Source: G965202915 sp965205955 (GTDB lineage: Bacteria > Pseudomonadota > Gammaproteobacteria > Eutrophobiales > Eutrophobiaceae). Taken from it: a stretch of DNA of 64,000 nucleotides. Position 1 is the stretch's first letter, and every line of letters begins with the position of its first letter. The translations under genes and the position numbers were made by a program. The notes beneath the pieces are model-generated. The model was not told where the DNA came from and made no database searches. It saw only the letters and a program-made list of their open reading frames with translations. This document shows, piece by piece, positions 43,881 through 57,200 of the stretch. Location: the NCBI GenBank assembly GCA_965205955.1, contig OZ242192.1:186001-250000 (forward strand). The letters are read 5' to 3'.

Positions 43881-44746
43881 AACAAGGGGGGCTGGGAGTG
43901 CCGTCTCAATGGTTTTACTCCCCCCTGACAAGGGGGGCTGGGGGGGTTGGGAGTGCGGTCTCAATGGTTTTACTCCCCCCTGACAAGGGGGGCTGGGGGG
44001 GGTTGGGGAGTGCGGTCTCAATGGTTTTAACCCCCCAAACCCCCCTTGTCAGGGGGGCTGTATGTGAACCCCCCCCCGGTCAGGGGCAAGTCAAGTGGCC
44101 TCCTTCTCTGCAATTCCTGCGGAAGCAGGAATCCATTCTTTGAAGTGGTTCAGGATACCTGGATTCCTGCCCCTGCTCAGGTCAGGGGATAAATCTTTTG
44201 CAGGAATGGCGGGGGCAGGGCAAGTGCGGCCTGGTTTTACTCCCCCCTGACAAGGGGGGCTGGGGGGGTTGGGAGTACGGTCTCAATGGTTTTAACCCCC
44301 CAAACCCCCCTTGTCAGGGGGGCTATATGTGCACCCGCCTGGTCAGGGACAAGTCAAGTGGCCTCCTTCTTTGCCATTCCTGCGGAAGCAGGAATCCATT
44401 CTTTGAAGTGGTTCAGGATGCCTGGATTCCTGACCCTGCTCAGGTCAGGGGATAAATCTTTTGCAGGAATGGCGGGGGCAAGTCAAGTGCGGCCTGGTTT
44501 TACTCCCCCCTGACAAGGGGGGCTGGGGGGGTTGGGAGTACGGTCTCAATGGTTTTAACCCCCCCAACCCCCCTTGTCAGGGGGGCTATATGTGCACCCC
44601 CCGGTCAGGGGCAAGTCAAGTGGCCTCCTTCTCTGCAATTCCTGCCCCTGCTCAGGTCAGTAGAACTGGATTCCTGCTTCCGCAGGAAGGACGGGGGTGG
44701 GGTGGGAACGGCTTGAATGCCGGAAAAATTGTGGCAATTACAGACC
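43881..44746. repeat. GC-rich palindromic repeat cluster between the giants
   Basis: No gene is seen. The stretch is built of repeated units: tactcccccctgacaagggg with a following G-run, gtctcaatggttttaacc, and the inverted unit ending cttgtcaggggggctatatg. A second repeat type, attcctgcggaagcaggaat, with ctttgaagtggttcaggat, occurs at about 44112-44165 and again at about 44374-44430. A block of about 260 bp is repeated (about 44200-44460 versus 44465-44640). The same units occur at 22530-23190 and 24470-24510. Confidence 0.75.
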
Positions 44747-44823
44747 TGGTGCCGGAAAGAGGATTCGAACCTCTGACATCTTCATTACGAATGAAGCGCT
44801 CTACCTTGCTGAGCTATTCCGGC
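44747..44823 (-). tRNA. tRNA-Thr(CGT), copy B
   Basis: Cloverleaf as for copy A, with a fully paired T stem (AGAGG / CCTCT). The anticodon loop is TTCGTAA (CGT), and CCA is encoded. It differs from copy A by about one base in the T arm. It lies about 430 bp downstream of the second giant gene. Confidence 0.96.
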
Positions 44824-45253
44824 ATGACGCCCCGCAGGAATGGCCGTGCTCCGGGCGATTCCTGAGACTGACGATTATATCGATGCCGGCCTGGACGGCA
44901 TTCTTCGGCAAACGTCGTCCGATTCTAAACTCATAACATTATGTATAGACCAAGTACCTTTAGCAATCAGTCTGTTGCTGGAAGAGCTATCCGAGGCCAG
45001 GGAATGACGTGGTTATGGCGGCCCCTCGTTACAGACCTGGGCCTGAGTACGGCGGCGTTGCCGTGCCGCCGGAGAACTCCGGGAGCCTAAGGCCTGAACA
45101 TCCCCCAAACAGGCATGGGCTACCAACCCCGGCGGTATATGGTGGATTTGCATGGCGCTCCCCTGGCTCGGAGCGCTTTACGAGCTTAGGTATAACATTC
45201 CATTATAGCAACCCCGAACTGCCTGATTCTATCCGAGAGATCTGAAGGATAAA
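44824..45253. other. Intergenic region between giant 2 and tRNA-Thr B
   Basis: No gene is seen in this 430-bp gap. The part next to the tRNA (to about 45006) is the counterpart of 24628-24838. The rest is unique and includes a perfect palindrome ccggagaactccgg at 45069-45082 that could form a terminator stem for giant 2, though no T-run follows. Confidence 0.5.
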
Positions 45254-48200
45254 TCATGGGGTGGGTTCTTCGAGTTCAAAGATCAGGGTCAGAGGGCCAA
45301 GAGCAATGCCATTCTGCCCTTGCAAGGGGTTCGTGCCAGGGGTGTAGACCACGGTATATTCCACGCCAGTTTGCTGATTACCGGTTACAAGTCGCACAAC
45401 GCCGGTACCTGAGATACCTGAGATTATTGTACTTGTATTAGATACACTAGCATCAGCAAACAAACTGAGCGGCATGGGGCTGGCGGTTCTTCTCACAACA
45501 AAGTCGCCTCGGTCCGGGTTAGCTCCCGTGAGCAGCAACCCATCAAATACCAGCAATATAGAACCACCGCCTAACACACCCCTTACAAACATCGGAGCGG
45601 ACGGAGCGGTCGTAACCAGCTGGTTCATCGCTGCGGCTACCTCATTATGGGCGAGTGCCGCATCGTTGCCGAAGGCGTCCCGAATGGCGCCACTGTTCAG
45701 AGCCAGCGCATCGGCGGCTATGCTCACCCCGTCATCATCGCTATCCCCGGCTACCACCGTGTAGGTGAATACCAGGGTATCGGAACCGGAGCCATCGACA
45801 GCAGTCGTCGGGTGGGGGGTCGTGCCCAACGTCAGAGCAATCACCGGGATGCCGGTCACAGTCACCGCCTCGCTGAAGGTCACCCTCACCCCAATGTCAT
45901 CACCCACCCCATAGGGGCCGGTACTGCTAAACTCTACCCCGCTCACGGCCGGCGAGGTCGTGCCCACCGTATCGGTGGAGTCTACGTCCACGTCACCATG
46001 CGTGAGTACCGCGTTGTTGCCGGCGGCATCTTGAATGGTGCCACCGTTCGGGGCCAGCGCATCGGCGGCTATCTCCACCCCGTCAGTATCGCTATCCCCG
46101 ACCTGCACCGTGTAGGTGAATACCAGGGTAGCGGTGCCAGTGCCAGTGACAGCAATCGTCGAGCGGGCGGTTGAGCCCACCGTCAGAGTAATCTGAGGGG
46201 TGCCACCGGCGGTGTCCACAGTGACCGCCTCGGTGAAGGTCACCGTCACCTCGATGACCTCATTGAGGGCATAGGGGCCGGTACTGGTAATCGCTACCCC
46301 GCTCACGGCCGGGGCGGTCGTATCCACCGCATTGGCGGAGTCTGCGTCCACGACAGCATGCGTGAGTGTCGCGTTGTTGCCGGCGGTGTCCCGAATGGTG
46401 CTGCCACTAGCCTGAGCCAGCACATCGGCGGCTATGCTCACCCCGTCAGCATCGCTATCCCCGGCCTGCACCGTGTAGGTGAATACCAGAGTATTGGTGC
46501 CGGTGCCACTGACGGCGATCGTATTGCGGGTAGTTGAGCCCACCATCAGGATAATCTCCGGGGTGCCGGACACAGTGACCGCCTCGCTGAAGGTCACCGT
46601 CACCTCGATGTTATCACCCAAACCATAGGGGCCGGTGGTGCTAATCCTCACCGTGTCCACGGCCGGCGCGGTCGTGTCCACCGCATTGGCGGGGGCTTCG
46701 TCCACGTCACCATGCGTGAGTGCCGCGTTATTGCCGGCGGTGTCCTGAATGGTGCTGCCGCCGGCCTGGGCCAGCGCATCGGCGTCTATGCCCACCCCGT
46801 TACCATCGCTATCCCCGGCCTGCACCGTGTAGGTGAATACCAGAGTATTGGTGCCGGTGCCACTGACGGCGATCGTATTGCGGGGGGTCGTGCCCACTAT
46901 CAAGGGAATCACAGGGGTGCCGGACACAGTGACCGCCTCGCTGAAGGTCACCGTCACCTCGATGTCCTCATCGAGGGCATAGGGGCCGGTGGTGCTAATC
47001 TCTACCGTGTCCACGGCCGGCGCGGTCGTGTCCACCGCATTGGCGGCATTCGCGGCTACTTCAGAATGGTCAAGGTTGGCATCGGTGCCGCCGACGCTCC
47101 GAATGGTGCTGCCACCGGCCTGAGCCAGCGTATTGGCGACTATGCTCACCCCGTCAGCATCGCTATCCCCGGCTGCCACCGTGTAGGTGAATACCAGAGT
47201 GTTGCTGGAGACACTCGAGAAGGTCACCCGGCGGGTGCTTGCACCCAACATCAGGATAATCCTCGGGGTGCCGGACACAGTAACCTCCTCGGTGAAGGTC
47301 ACCGTCACCTCGATGTCTTCATCAAGGGCATAGGGGCCAGTACTGCTAATCACCACCGTGTCCACGGTCGGTGCGACTACTGGCGCGCTGTCGTCATCGG
47401 TAATCGTGCCAGTGCCGGTGGTGGTGGTAATCGTCGCGTTGACCGGGTTCGACAGGGTAACGATGACCGTCTCCCCGTCCCCCTCGTCAGCCGTATCGCC
47501 CATCACCGTTACGTCGATGGGCTGTGTGGTCGTGCCCGGCGCAAAGGTCAGCGTGCCACCGGCAATCGCAGTGTAGTCGGTGCCCGAAGTCGCCGAGCCG
47601 CTGGTCGCATCCGCGTAGTCCACCATCACTTCCTGCTCGGTTTCCCCGGTCAGCGTCACTGTGTAGCTCAGCGTCGTCGAACCGGCGTCGCCCTCTGCCA
47701 CACTCGGGGAGTCAATCGCCAGCATCGGCGCAGCGTCGTCGTCATTGACATTGACACTGGCTGTGTTGCCGGTGCCAACCGTGTAGCCGGTGCCGGTCTC
47801 CACCGTCGCCGTTATCATGCCGGTCTCCTCGTCGGCAGAGTCGTCTTCGGTCATCACCGTCAGCATGGCCGTCGTGGCGCTGGCAACAATCGTTACCGTC
47901 GTCGGCGCTGCACCGACAATGAAGTTGCCCGAGTCGGTGACGGCAATCGTAACACTCAGATCCGTCGCCGGAGCAGGGTCCGCCGTCAGCGTGAAGGTGG
48001 CATCTTCCCCCTCGTTCACCGGAGAAGTCCCGGCGGCGATGGAGATGCTCGGCAATACTACCGGGGTGTCGTCATCGGTTACGGTGACGGTCACAGACGC
48101 TATGCTTATGGCTACCCCCTCATAGTTGCCGTCCGTGCTCGCAGCCGTATGAGTTACGGTCGCAGTGCGGTCGCCGGGGACATCGTCGTTCACGCCGGTT

Positions 48201-51200
48201 ACCGTGACGGTCTGTGCCGTATCCCAGTCGGTCGGGGTGAAGGTCAGCGATGCCAACGATACGGTTGCCGCCGTGTCAGTGTCGCTCGCAACGGCAATGG
48301 TGACATCGGCCGTCGGCATGGTGTTGAGTACCACGGTGTAGTCGGCCGTGGTGTCGCTGCCTGCTTCGTCAACCGTGAGCATCGTCGGGTCAACGGTGAC
48401 ACCGGCATCGTCGTCATCGGTTACGGTGACGGTCACAGACGCTATGGTTATGGCTGCCCCCTCATAGGCGCCGTCCGCGCTCGTAGCCGTATGGCTTAGG
48501 GTCGCAGTGCGTTCGTCGCTGGGGTTATTAACGTTGTCGTTCACGCCGGTTACCGTGACGGTCTGTGCCGTATCCCAGTTGGCCGGGGTGAAGGTCAGCG
48601 ATGCCGACGATACGGTTGCCGCCAGGGTGTCGCTGTTCGCAACGGCAATGGTGACATCTTCCGTCGGCGCAGTGTCGAGTACCAGGGTGTAGTCGGCCGT
48701 GGTGCCGCCATCTTCGGGGACACTGAGTGTCGCCTGGGAGACGGTGACGCCTGCTGCTGCTGCGTCGTCATCGTTCACGGTGACGGTCACAGACGCTATG
48801 CTTATGGCTACCCCCTCATAGTTGCCGTCCGTGCTCGCAGCCGTATGAGTTACGGTCGCAGTGCGGTCGCCGGGGACATCGTCGTTCACGCCGGTTACCG
48901 TGACGGTCTGTGCCGTATCCCAGTCGGTCGGGGTGAAGGTCAGCGATGCCAACGATACGGTTGCCGCCGTGTCAGTGTCGCTCGCAACGGCAATGGTGAC
49001 ATCGGCCGTCGGCATGGTGTTGAGTACCACGGTGTAGTCGGCCGTGGTGTCGCTGCCTGCTTCGTCAACCGTGAGCATCGTCGGGTCAACGGTGACACCG
49101 GCATCGTCGTCATCGGTTACGGTGACGGTCACAGACGCTATGGTTATGGCTGCCCCCTCATAGGCGACGTCCGCGCTCGTAGCCGTATGGCTTAGGCTCG
49201 CAGTGCGTTCGTCGCTGGGGTTATCAACGTCGTCGTTCACGCCGGTGACGGTGACGGTCTGTGCCGTGTTCCAGTTGGCCGGGGTGAAGGTCAGCGTTGC
49301 CGACGATACGGTTGCCGCCGTGACGGTGTCGCTCGCAACGGCAATGGTGACATCTTCCGTCGGCGCAGTGTTGAGTACCAAGGTGTAGTCGACCGTGGTG
49401 CCGCCATCTTCGGAGATACTGAGTGCCGGCGGGGTGACGGTGACGCCTGCTGCTGCTGCATCATCATCGGTTACGGTGACGGTCACAGACGCTATGCTTA
49501 TGGCTCCCCCCTCATAGTTGCCGTCCGTGCTCGCAGCCGTATGGCTCACGGTCGCAGTGCGGTCGCCGGGGACATCGTCGTTCACGCCGGTGACGGTGAC
49601 GGTCTGTGCCGTATCCCAGTCGGTCGGGGTGAAGGTCAGCGTTGCCAACGATACGGTTGCCGCCGTGTCAGTGTCGCTCTCAACGGCAATGGTGACATCG
49701 GCCGTCGGTGCGGTGTCGAGTACCACGGTGTAGTCGGCCGTGGTGCCGCTGCCCGCTTCGTCAACCGTAAGCGCCATCGGGTCAACGGTGACGCCGGCGT
49801 CGTCGTCATCGGTTACGGTGACGGTCACAGATGCTATGGCTACCCCCTCATAGTCGCCGTCCGCGCTCGTAGCCGTATGGCTTAGGCTCGCAGTGCGTTC
49901 GTCGCTGGGGTTATCAACATTGTCGTTCACGCCGGTGACGGTGACGGTCTGGGCCGTGTTCCAGTTGGCCGGGGTGAAGGTCAGCGTTGCCGACGATACG
50001 GTTGCCGCCGTGACGGTGTCGCTCGCAACGGCAATGGTGACATCGGCCGTCGGCGCGGTGTCGAGTACCACGGTGTAGTCGGCCGTGGTGCCGCCATCTT
50101 CAGGGACACTGAATGCCGTCGGGGTGACGGTGACGCCTGCTGCTGCTGCATCATCATCGTTCACGGTGACGGTCACAGACGCTATGCTTACGGCTACCCC
50201 CTCATAGTTGCCGTCCGTGCTCGCAGCCGTATGGGTTACGGTCGCAGTGCGGTCGCCGGGGACATCGTCGTTCACGCCGGTGACGGTGACGGTCTGTGCC
50301 GTATCCCAGTCAGTCGGGGTGAAGGTCAGCGTTGCCGACGATACGGTTGCCGCCGTGACGGTGTCGCTTGCAACGGCAATGGTGACATCGGCCGTCGGCG
50401 CGGTGTCGAGTACCACGGTGTAGTCGGCCGTGGTGTTGCTGCCCGCTTCGTCAACCGTAAATGCCAGCGGGTCAACGGTGACGCCGGCGTCGTCGTCATC
50501 GGTTACGGTGACGGTCACAGATGCTATGGCTACCCCCTCATAGTCGCCGTCCGTGCTCGTAGCCGTATGGCTTAGGCTCGCAGTGCGTTCGTCGCTGGGG
50601 TTATCAACGTCGTCGTTCACGCCGGTGACGGTGACGGTCTGTGCCGTGTTCCAGTTGGCCGGGGTGAAGGTCAGCGTTGCCGACGATACGGTTGCCGCCG
50701 TGACGGTGTCGCTCGCAACGGCAATGGTGACATCGGACGTCGGCGCGGTGTCGAGTACCACGGTGTAGTCGGCCGTGGTGCCGCCATCTTCGGGGACACT
50801 GAATGCTGTCGGGGTGACGGTGACGCCTGCTGCTGCTGCATCATCATCGTTCACGGTGACGGTCACAGACGCTATGCTTACGGCTACCCCCTCATAGTTG
50901 CCGTCCGTGCTCGCAGCCGTATGAGTTACGGTCGCAGTGCGGTCGCCGGGGACATCGTCGTTCACGCCGGTGACGGTGACGGTCTGTGCCGTGTTCCAGT
51001 TGGTCGGGGTGAAGGTCAGCGTTGCCGACGATACGGTTGCCGCCGTGACGGTGTCGCTTGCAACGGCAATGGTGACATCGGCCGTCGGCGCGGTGTCGAG
51101 TACCACGGTGTAGTCGGCCGTGGTGTTGCTGCCCGCTTCGTCAACCGTAAACGCCAGCGGGTCAACGGTGACGCCGGCATCGTCGTCATCGGTTACGGTG

Positions 51201-54200
51201 ACGGTTACAGATGCTATGGCTGCCCCCTCATAGTCGCCGTCCGTGCTCGTAGCCGTATGGCTTAAGCTCGCAGTGCGTTCGTCGCTGGGGTTATCAACGT
51301 CGTCGTTCACGCCGGTGACGGTGACGGTCTGTGCCGTATCCCAGTTGGCCGGGGTGAAGGTCAGCGATGCCGACGATACGGTTGCCGCCGTGTCAGTGTC
51401 GCTCGCAACGGCAATGATGACATCGGCCGTCGGCGCAGTGTCGAGTACCAGGGTGTAGGTGCCCGTGCCGTCCGCTTCGTCAACCGTGAGTTCCGTCGGG
51501 TTGACGGTGACGCCCGCTGCTGCGTCGTCATCATCTTCTACGGTGACGGTGACAGAGTCTATGCTCACCGAGTTATAGGTGGTGTCCGCGCCCGTGGGTG
51601 CATGGGTCACGGTTACAGTGCGGACGTCGCCGGGGTTATCCGTGGTGTCGTCCACGCCGGTGACGGTGACGGTCTGTGCCGTATCCCAGTCGGTCGTGGT
51701 AAAGGTCAGCGCCCCGGATACCATGGCCGCCATGGTGTCGCCGCTCACCGGGGTAATGGTGACATCGCCGGTCGGCTGGGTATCAAGTACCACGGTGTAG
51801 GTGCTGGTGCCGCTCGCTTCGGGAACCGTGACACTTGTCGGGTCGACGGTGACGCCTGCTGCTGCGTCGTCATCATCTTCTACGGTGACGGTGACAGAGT
51901 CTATGACCACCGAGTTATAGGTGGTGTCCGCGCCCGTGGGTGCGTGGGTCACGGTTACAGTGCGGACGTCGCCGGGGTTATCCGTGGTGTCGTCCACGCC
52001 GGTGACGGTGACGGTCTGTGCCGTATCCCAGTTGGTCGTGGTAAAGGTCAGCGCCCCGGATACCATGGCCGCCATGGTGTTGCCGCTCACCGGGGTAATG
52101 GTGACATCGCCGGTCGGCTGGGTATCAAGTACCACGGTGTAGGTGCTGGTGCCGCTCGCTTCGGGAACCGTGACACTTGTCGGGTCGACGGTGACGCCTG
52201 CTGCCGGTGGGCCGTCGGGGGTAATCGTCACAGTGTTGCTAATCAGATCAGCGCCGGAGCCGGAGAGGTTGGCGGAATCCAGTACCGTCACGGACAAGGT
52301 CCCCTCTGTGCTAATGTCCACGTTGTCATAGGCCAGCGTCAGCGTGGCTACCGTGGGGCTGGTACGGGCGACATCGGACACCGTCAGAGTACCGGGCACG
52401 TCCGTCGTCAGTTCGAAGTCGTCCCCGCCCAGCTGAGCAGAAGCCACATATTCAGCGCCCTGCAGCGTCACCGTCACCGTGGCGCCGTTCAGGTTCGTTT
52501 CGGTCAGCAGAGTCGAGGCGGCCAGAACAGCCCCAAGCGTGAGATTGTCCACGTCCTGGTCAGTGAGGTCCGCGGCATTGTTGCCGGCAAGATCCCTCAA
52601 CGGAGAAGCGCCGGACACATAGCTCAACGTTACTGTCTGACCGGGGGTGACTGCAGTGACCAGGGTCAGGGACAAGGAGGTGTCACTGAAGAATGCCACC
52701 GTAGTTACGTCCACAGGCGTGCCGTCTACCGTTACCATGTAGTCCCCCGCGACCGGAGTAGAGCTACGGTCCAGGTCCTCATCATAGAACAGGCTCAAAA
52801 TATCGCCTACGATGAATGGGGCACTCACGCTCGGCGCGGTGGTGTCCACCGCATGGGCGGTATCCGGGGCTACTGCAAGATGGTCAAGGTTGGCATCGGT
52901 GCCGTCGGAGTTCCGAATGGTGCCGCCGTTCCCGGACAGGGTGTTTTCGACAATGCTGACCCCGTCCGCATCGGTCTCGCCAGCTACCACGATGTAGGTG
53001 AACACCAGGGCGGCGGTAGTGGAGCCGCTAGTGTAGACCGCCTGGCGGGTGTTTGCGCCCACCACCAGAGGGATCTGAGGGGTGCCACTGGCGGTGTCCA
53101 CAGTGACCGCCTCGCTGAAGGTCACCGTCACCTCGATGTCGTCATCAAGGACATAGGGGCCGGTACTGCTAATCGCCACCGTGTCCACAGTCGATGCGGT
53201 GTCGTCATCATCTACGGTGACGGTCACAGACGCTATGGTTATGGCTACCCCCTCATAGTTGCTGTCCGTGCTTGCAGCCGTATGGCTTAGGCTCGCAGTG
53301 CGGACGTCGCTGGGGTTATCCGTGTTGTCGTTCACGCCGGTGACGGTGACGGTCTGGGCCGTGTTCCAGTCGGTCGTGGTAAAGGTCAGCGATGCCGACG
53401 ATACGGTTGCCGCCGTGACGGTGTCGCTCTCAACGGCAATGGTGACATCGGCCGTCGGCGCGGTGTTGAGTACCAGGGTGTAGTCGGCCGTGCTGCTGCC
53501 ATCTTCGGGAACCGTGAGTTCCGTCGGGTCAACGGTGACGCCTGCTGCCGGCGGAGACACCGTGATGGTAAATTCGGCGGTCGCCTCGTTATAGTTGGTC
53601 GTCGCCGAGGCCGTTACCGTAATGACGCAGGCTCCTGCGGTAACCAGCGTCAGGGCGCCGGCGGAATCAACCGTGCATATATTTATATCGCCGCTCGTAT
53701 AGCTCAGCGTGCTGCCGGTCTGTACGCCACTGGGCAGCGTCACGACCGGAGGGGTGGGAGCATTCAGCGCTACCGTATCCGGGGTGTAGGCAAAGCCGTC
53801 CAGTACCTGGCTGCCCATGGCTACCATCGGGAAGGCAATCGGCACATCCCCCGGGTTGCCGGCCTCGTCGGTCAGGCGGATGGTCACATCTGCCGTAGTA
53901 GCGTTCACCGTGGTCGGGATGCCGCTGATGATTCCGGTGTCGCTGGCCAGGGTCAGGCCCGGCGGGATGTCGCCGCTTTGCACGGCATAGCTGGCTATGT
54001 CCGCAGACGGGGTGCCCGGCATGATGTCGGTGATGGCCGTGCCGACCGTCAACGTGCCCAGCACCGTGTAGGTCGCCGTCGGGGCCGCCAGGTCTACGTC
54101 TATCGTCCGGGTCACCGTGCCCATGGTCACCATGCCCGTACTGCTCGTCAGCATGGCCGTGGCCTCTACCACTACGCTGGTGTCGATAATCTCAGGGTCA

Positions 54201-57200
54201 TCGGGCGGAATATCAAGTGTCCAGGTGGTGCCGGTCTCGGTGGTGCCACGAGGGGTGCCGCCGTCAAGGGTCACTTCCACCGTGGCTCCGTCCGCCACCG
54301 TGCCGCTGATGGTAAAGCCCAGCGCCTTCTCGGCAATGTTCACTTCATCGTCCCCGGCAATGTCGGGATTCAGACCTACCGTCACCGGTCCGCTGACCGC
54401 GTCGTCGTCATCTTCTACGGTGACGGTCACAGACGCTATGCTTATGGCTACCCCCTCATAGTTGCCGTCCGTGCTCGCAGCCGTATGGGTGACGGTCGCA
54501 GTGCGTTGGTCGCCGACGTTATCATCGTCGTCGTTCACGCCGGTGACGGTGACGGTCTGTGCCGTATCCCAGTCAGTCGTGGTGAAGGTCAGCGTTGCCG
54601 ACGATACGGTTGCCGCCGTGTCAGTGTCGCTCGCAACGGCAATGGTGACATCGGCCGTCGGTGCGGTGTCGAGTACCACGGTGTAGTCGGCCGTGGTGTT
54701 GCTGCCTGCTTCGTCAACCGTAAGCGCCAGCGGGTCAACGGTGACACCGGCGTCGTCGTCATCGTCTACGGTGACGGTCACAGATGCTATGGTTACGGCT
54801 CCCCCGCTATAGTCGCCGTCCGCGCTCGCAGCCGTATGGGTCACGGTCGCAGTGCGTTCGTCGCTGGGGTTATCAACGTCGTCGTTCACGCCGGTTACCG
54901 TGACGGTCTGTGCCGTGTTCCAGTTGGTCGGGGTGAAGGTCAGCGATGCCGACGATACGGTCGCCGCCGTGTCGGTGTCGCTCTCAACGGCAATGGTGAC
55001 ATCGGCCGTCGGCGCAGTGTCGAGCACCAGGGTGTAGTCGGCCGTGCTGCTGCCATCTTCGGGGACACTGAGTGTCACCGGGGTGACGGTGACGCCTGCT
55101 GCTGCTGCGTCGTCATCTTCTACGGTGACGGTCACAGACGCTATGCTCACCGAGTTATAAGCGGTGTCCCCACTCGCAGCCATATGGGTTACGGTCGCAG
55201 TGCGGGCGTTGCCGGGGTTATCAACGTTGTCGTTCACGCCGGTGACGGTGACGGTCTGGGCCGTGTTCCAGTTGGCCGGGGTGAAGGTCAGCGATGCCGA
55301 CGATACGGTTGCCGCCGTGTCGGTGTCGCTCGCAACGGCAATGGTGACATCGGCCGTCGGCGCAGTGTCGAGTACCAGGGTGTAGTCGGCCGTGCTGCTG
55401 CCATCTTCGGGGACACTGAGTGTCACCGGGGTGACGGTGACGCCTGCTGCTGCTGCGTCATCATCTTCTACGGTGACGGTGACAGACGCTATGGTTATGG
55501 CTAACCCGCTATAGTTGTCGTCCGCGCTGTTAGCCGTATGGCTTAGGCTCGCAGTGCGGGCGTCGCTGGGGTTATCAACGTTGTCGTTCACGCCGGTTAC
55601 CGTGACGGTCTGTGCCGTGTCCCAGTTGGTCTGAGTGAAGGTCAGCGTTGCCGGCGATACGGTTGCCGCCAAGGTGTTGCTGTTCGCAACGGTAATGATG
55701 ACATCGGCCGTCGGCAGAGTGTCGAGTACCAGGGTGTAGTTACCCGTGCTGCTGCCATCTTCGGGAACCGTGAGTTCCGTCGGGTCAACGGTGACGCCGG
55801 CATCGTCGTCATTGACGGTGACACTGGCGCTGTTGTTCGTCGCGTCTACCATATAGCCTGTGCCGGTCTCCACCGTTGCCGTTATCATGCCGTTGGCCTC
55901 GTTCATAGAGTCGTCTTCGGTCATCACCGTCAGCGTGGCCGTCGTCTCGCTGCCGGTAATCGTTACCGTCGTCGGCGCGGCGCCGGCAATGAAGTCGCCC
56001 GAGTCGGTGACGGCAACGGTAATCGTCAGGTTCGCGGCCGGAGCAGAGTCCGCCGTCAGCGTGAAGGTGGCCGCCGTGCCTTCGGTCACCGGGGAAGTCC
56101 CGGCGGCGATGGAGATGCTCGGCACTGCCGCAGACACCGTGATGGTGAAGTCGGCGGTCGCCACGGTATAGTCGGCCGTCGCCGAGGCTGTTACTGTAAT
56201 GGTGCAAGTTCCTGCGCTAAGCAGCGTCAGGGTGCCGGTGTCGGTAACCGTGCATACGGCGGATGTGCTGCTGCTGTACGTCAAGGGAGTTTGTGCCCCC
56301 GTGGGCGCAATCACCGTCGGGGCCGGCTGGCCCAGCGTTGCGGTATCTGCGCTGTAGGCAAAGCCGGCCAGCGTCTGGCTGCCTATGGCTACTATCGGGA
56401 AGATAATCTCCACATCGGTTGTGTCATCGGTTGTGTTGCCGGCCGTGTCAGTCAGGCGGATGGTCACCGTCGCCGTTGAGGCGTTCGTCGTGGTCGGGGT
56501 GCCGCTGATGAATCCGGTGTCGCTGGCCAGCGTCAGGCCCGGCGGCAGAGTGCCGCTTTGCACTGCATAGGTGGTGATGATCTCAGACGGGCTGGTTGGC
56601 ATGATGGTGGTGGTGGCCGTGCCGACCGTCAACGTGGCCGGTGGCGTGTAGGTCGCCGTCGGGGCCACCAGGTCTACGCCTATCGTCCGGCTCACCGTGC
56701 CGATATCGCTCCCCATCGTGGCGGTAGCCTCTACTACTACGCTGGTGCCGGCAATCTCGCCGTCATTGGCCGGAATGTCAAGTGTCCAGGTGGTGCCGGT
56801 CTCGGTGGTGCCACGAGCGGCGCCGCCGTCAAGGGTCACTTCCACCGTGGCGCCGGTATCCACCGTGCCACTGATGGTAAAGCCAGCCGCCTGCTCGGCA
56901 ATGTTGACGATATCGTCGCCGGCAATGTTGTCATCCAGGGTTACCGCCACCGTTCCGCTGGTACTGGTGACGCCCCGGTTGGTCAGCGCGGCGGCATCGT
57001 TGCCGGCGGTATCCTGCACCGGGTTGGCGCCGGGGGTGTAATCCAGTGTGACCGTATCGCCGCCGGTGACCGCCGTGGCGAGTGTCAGGGTCACGGTCAT
57101 GCCGCTGATGGCTACGCTGTTGACGTCCACCGGGTTGCCGGCCACCCTTACCGTGTAGGTACTAGTGGACGGGGTAGAGGTGTCGTCCAGCGCCTCATTA

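Noticed and set aside
51602..53290. Long plus-strand open frame (562 codons) inside giant 2
   Set aside because: Same cause: a shadow of the Thr/Val/Asp-rich repeats on the other strand, with no domain recognisable.
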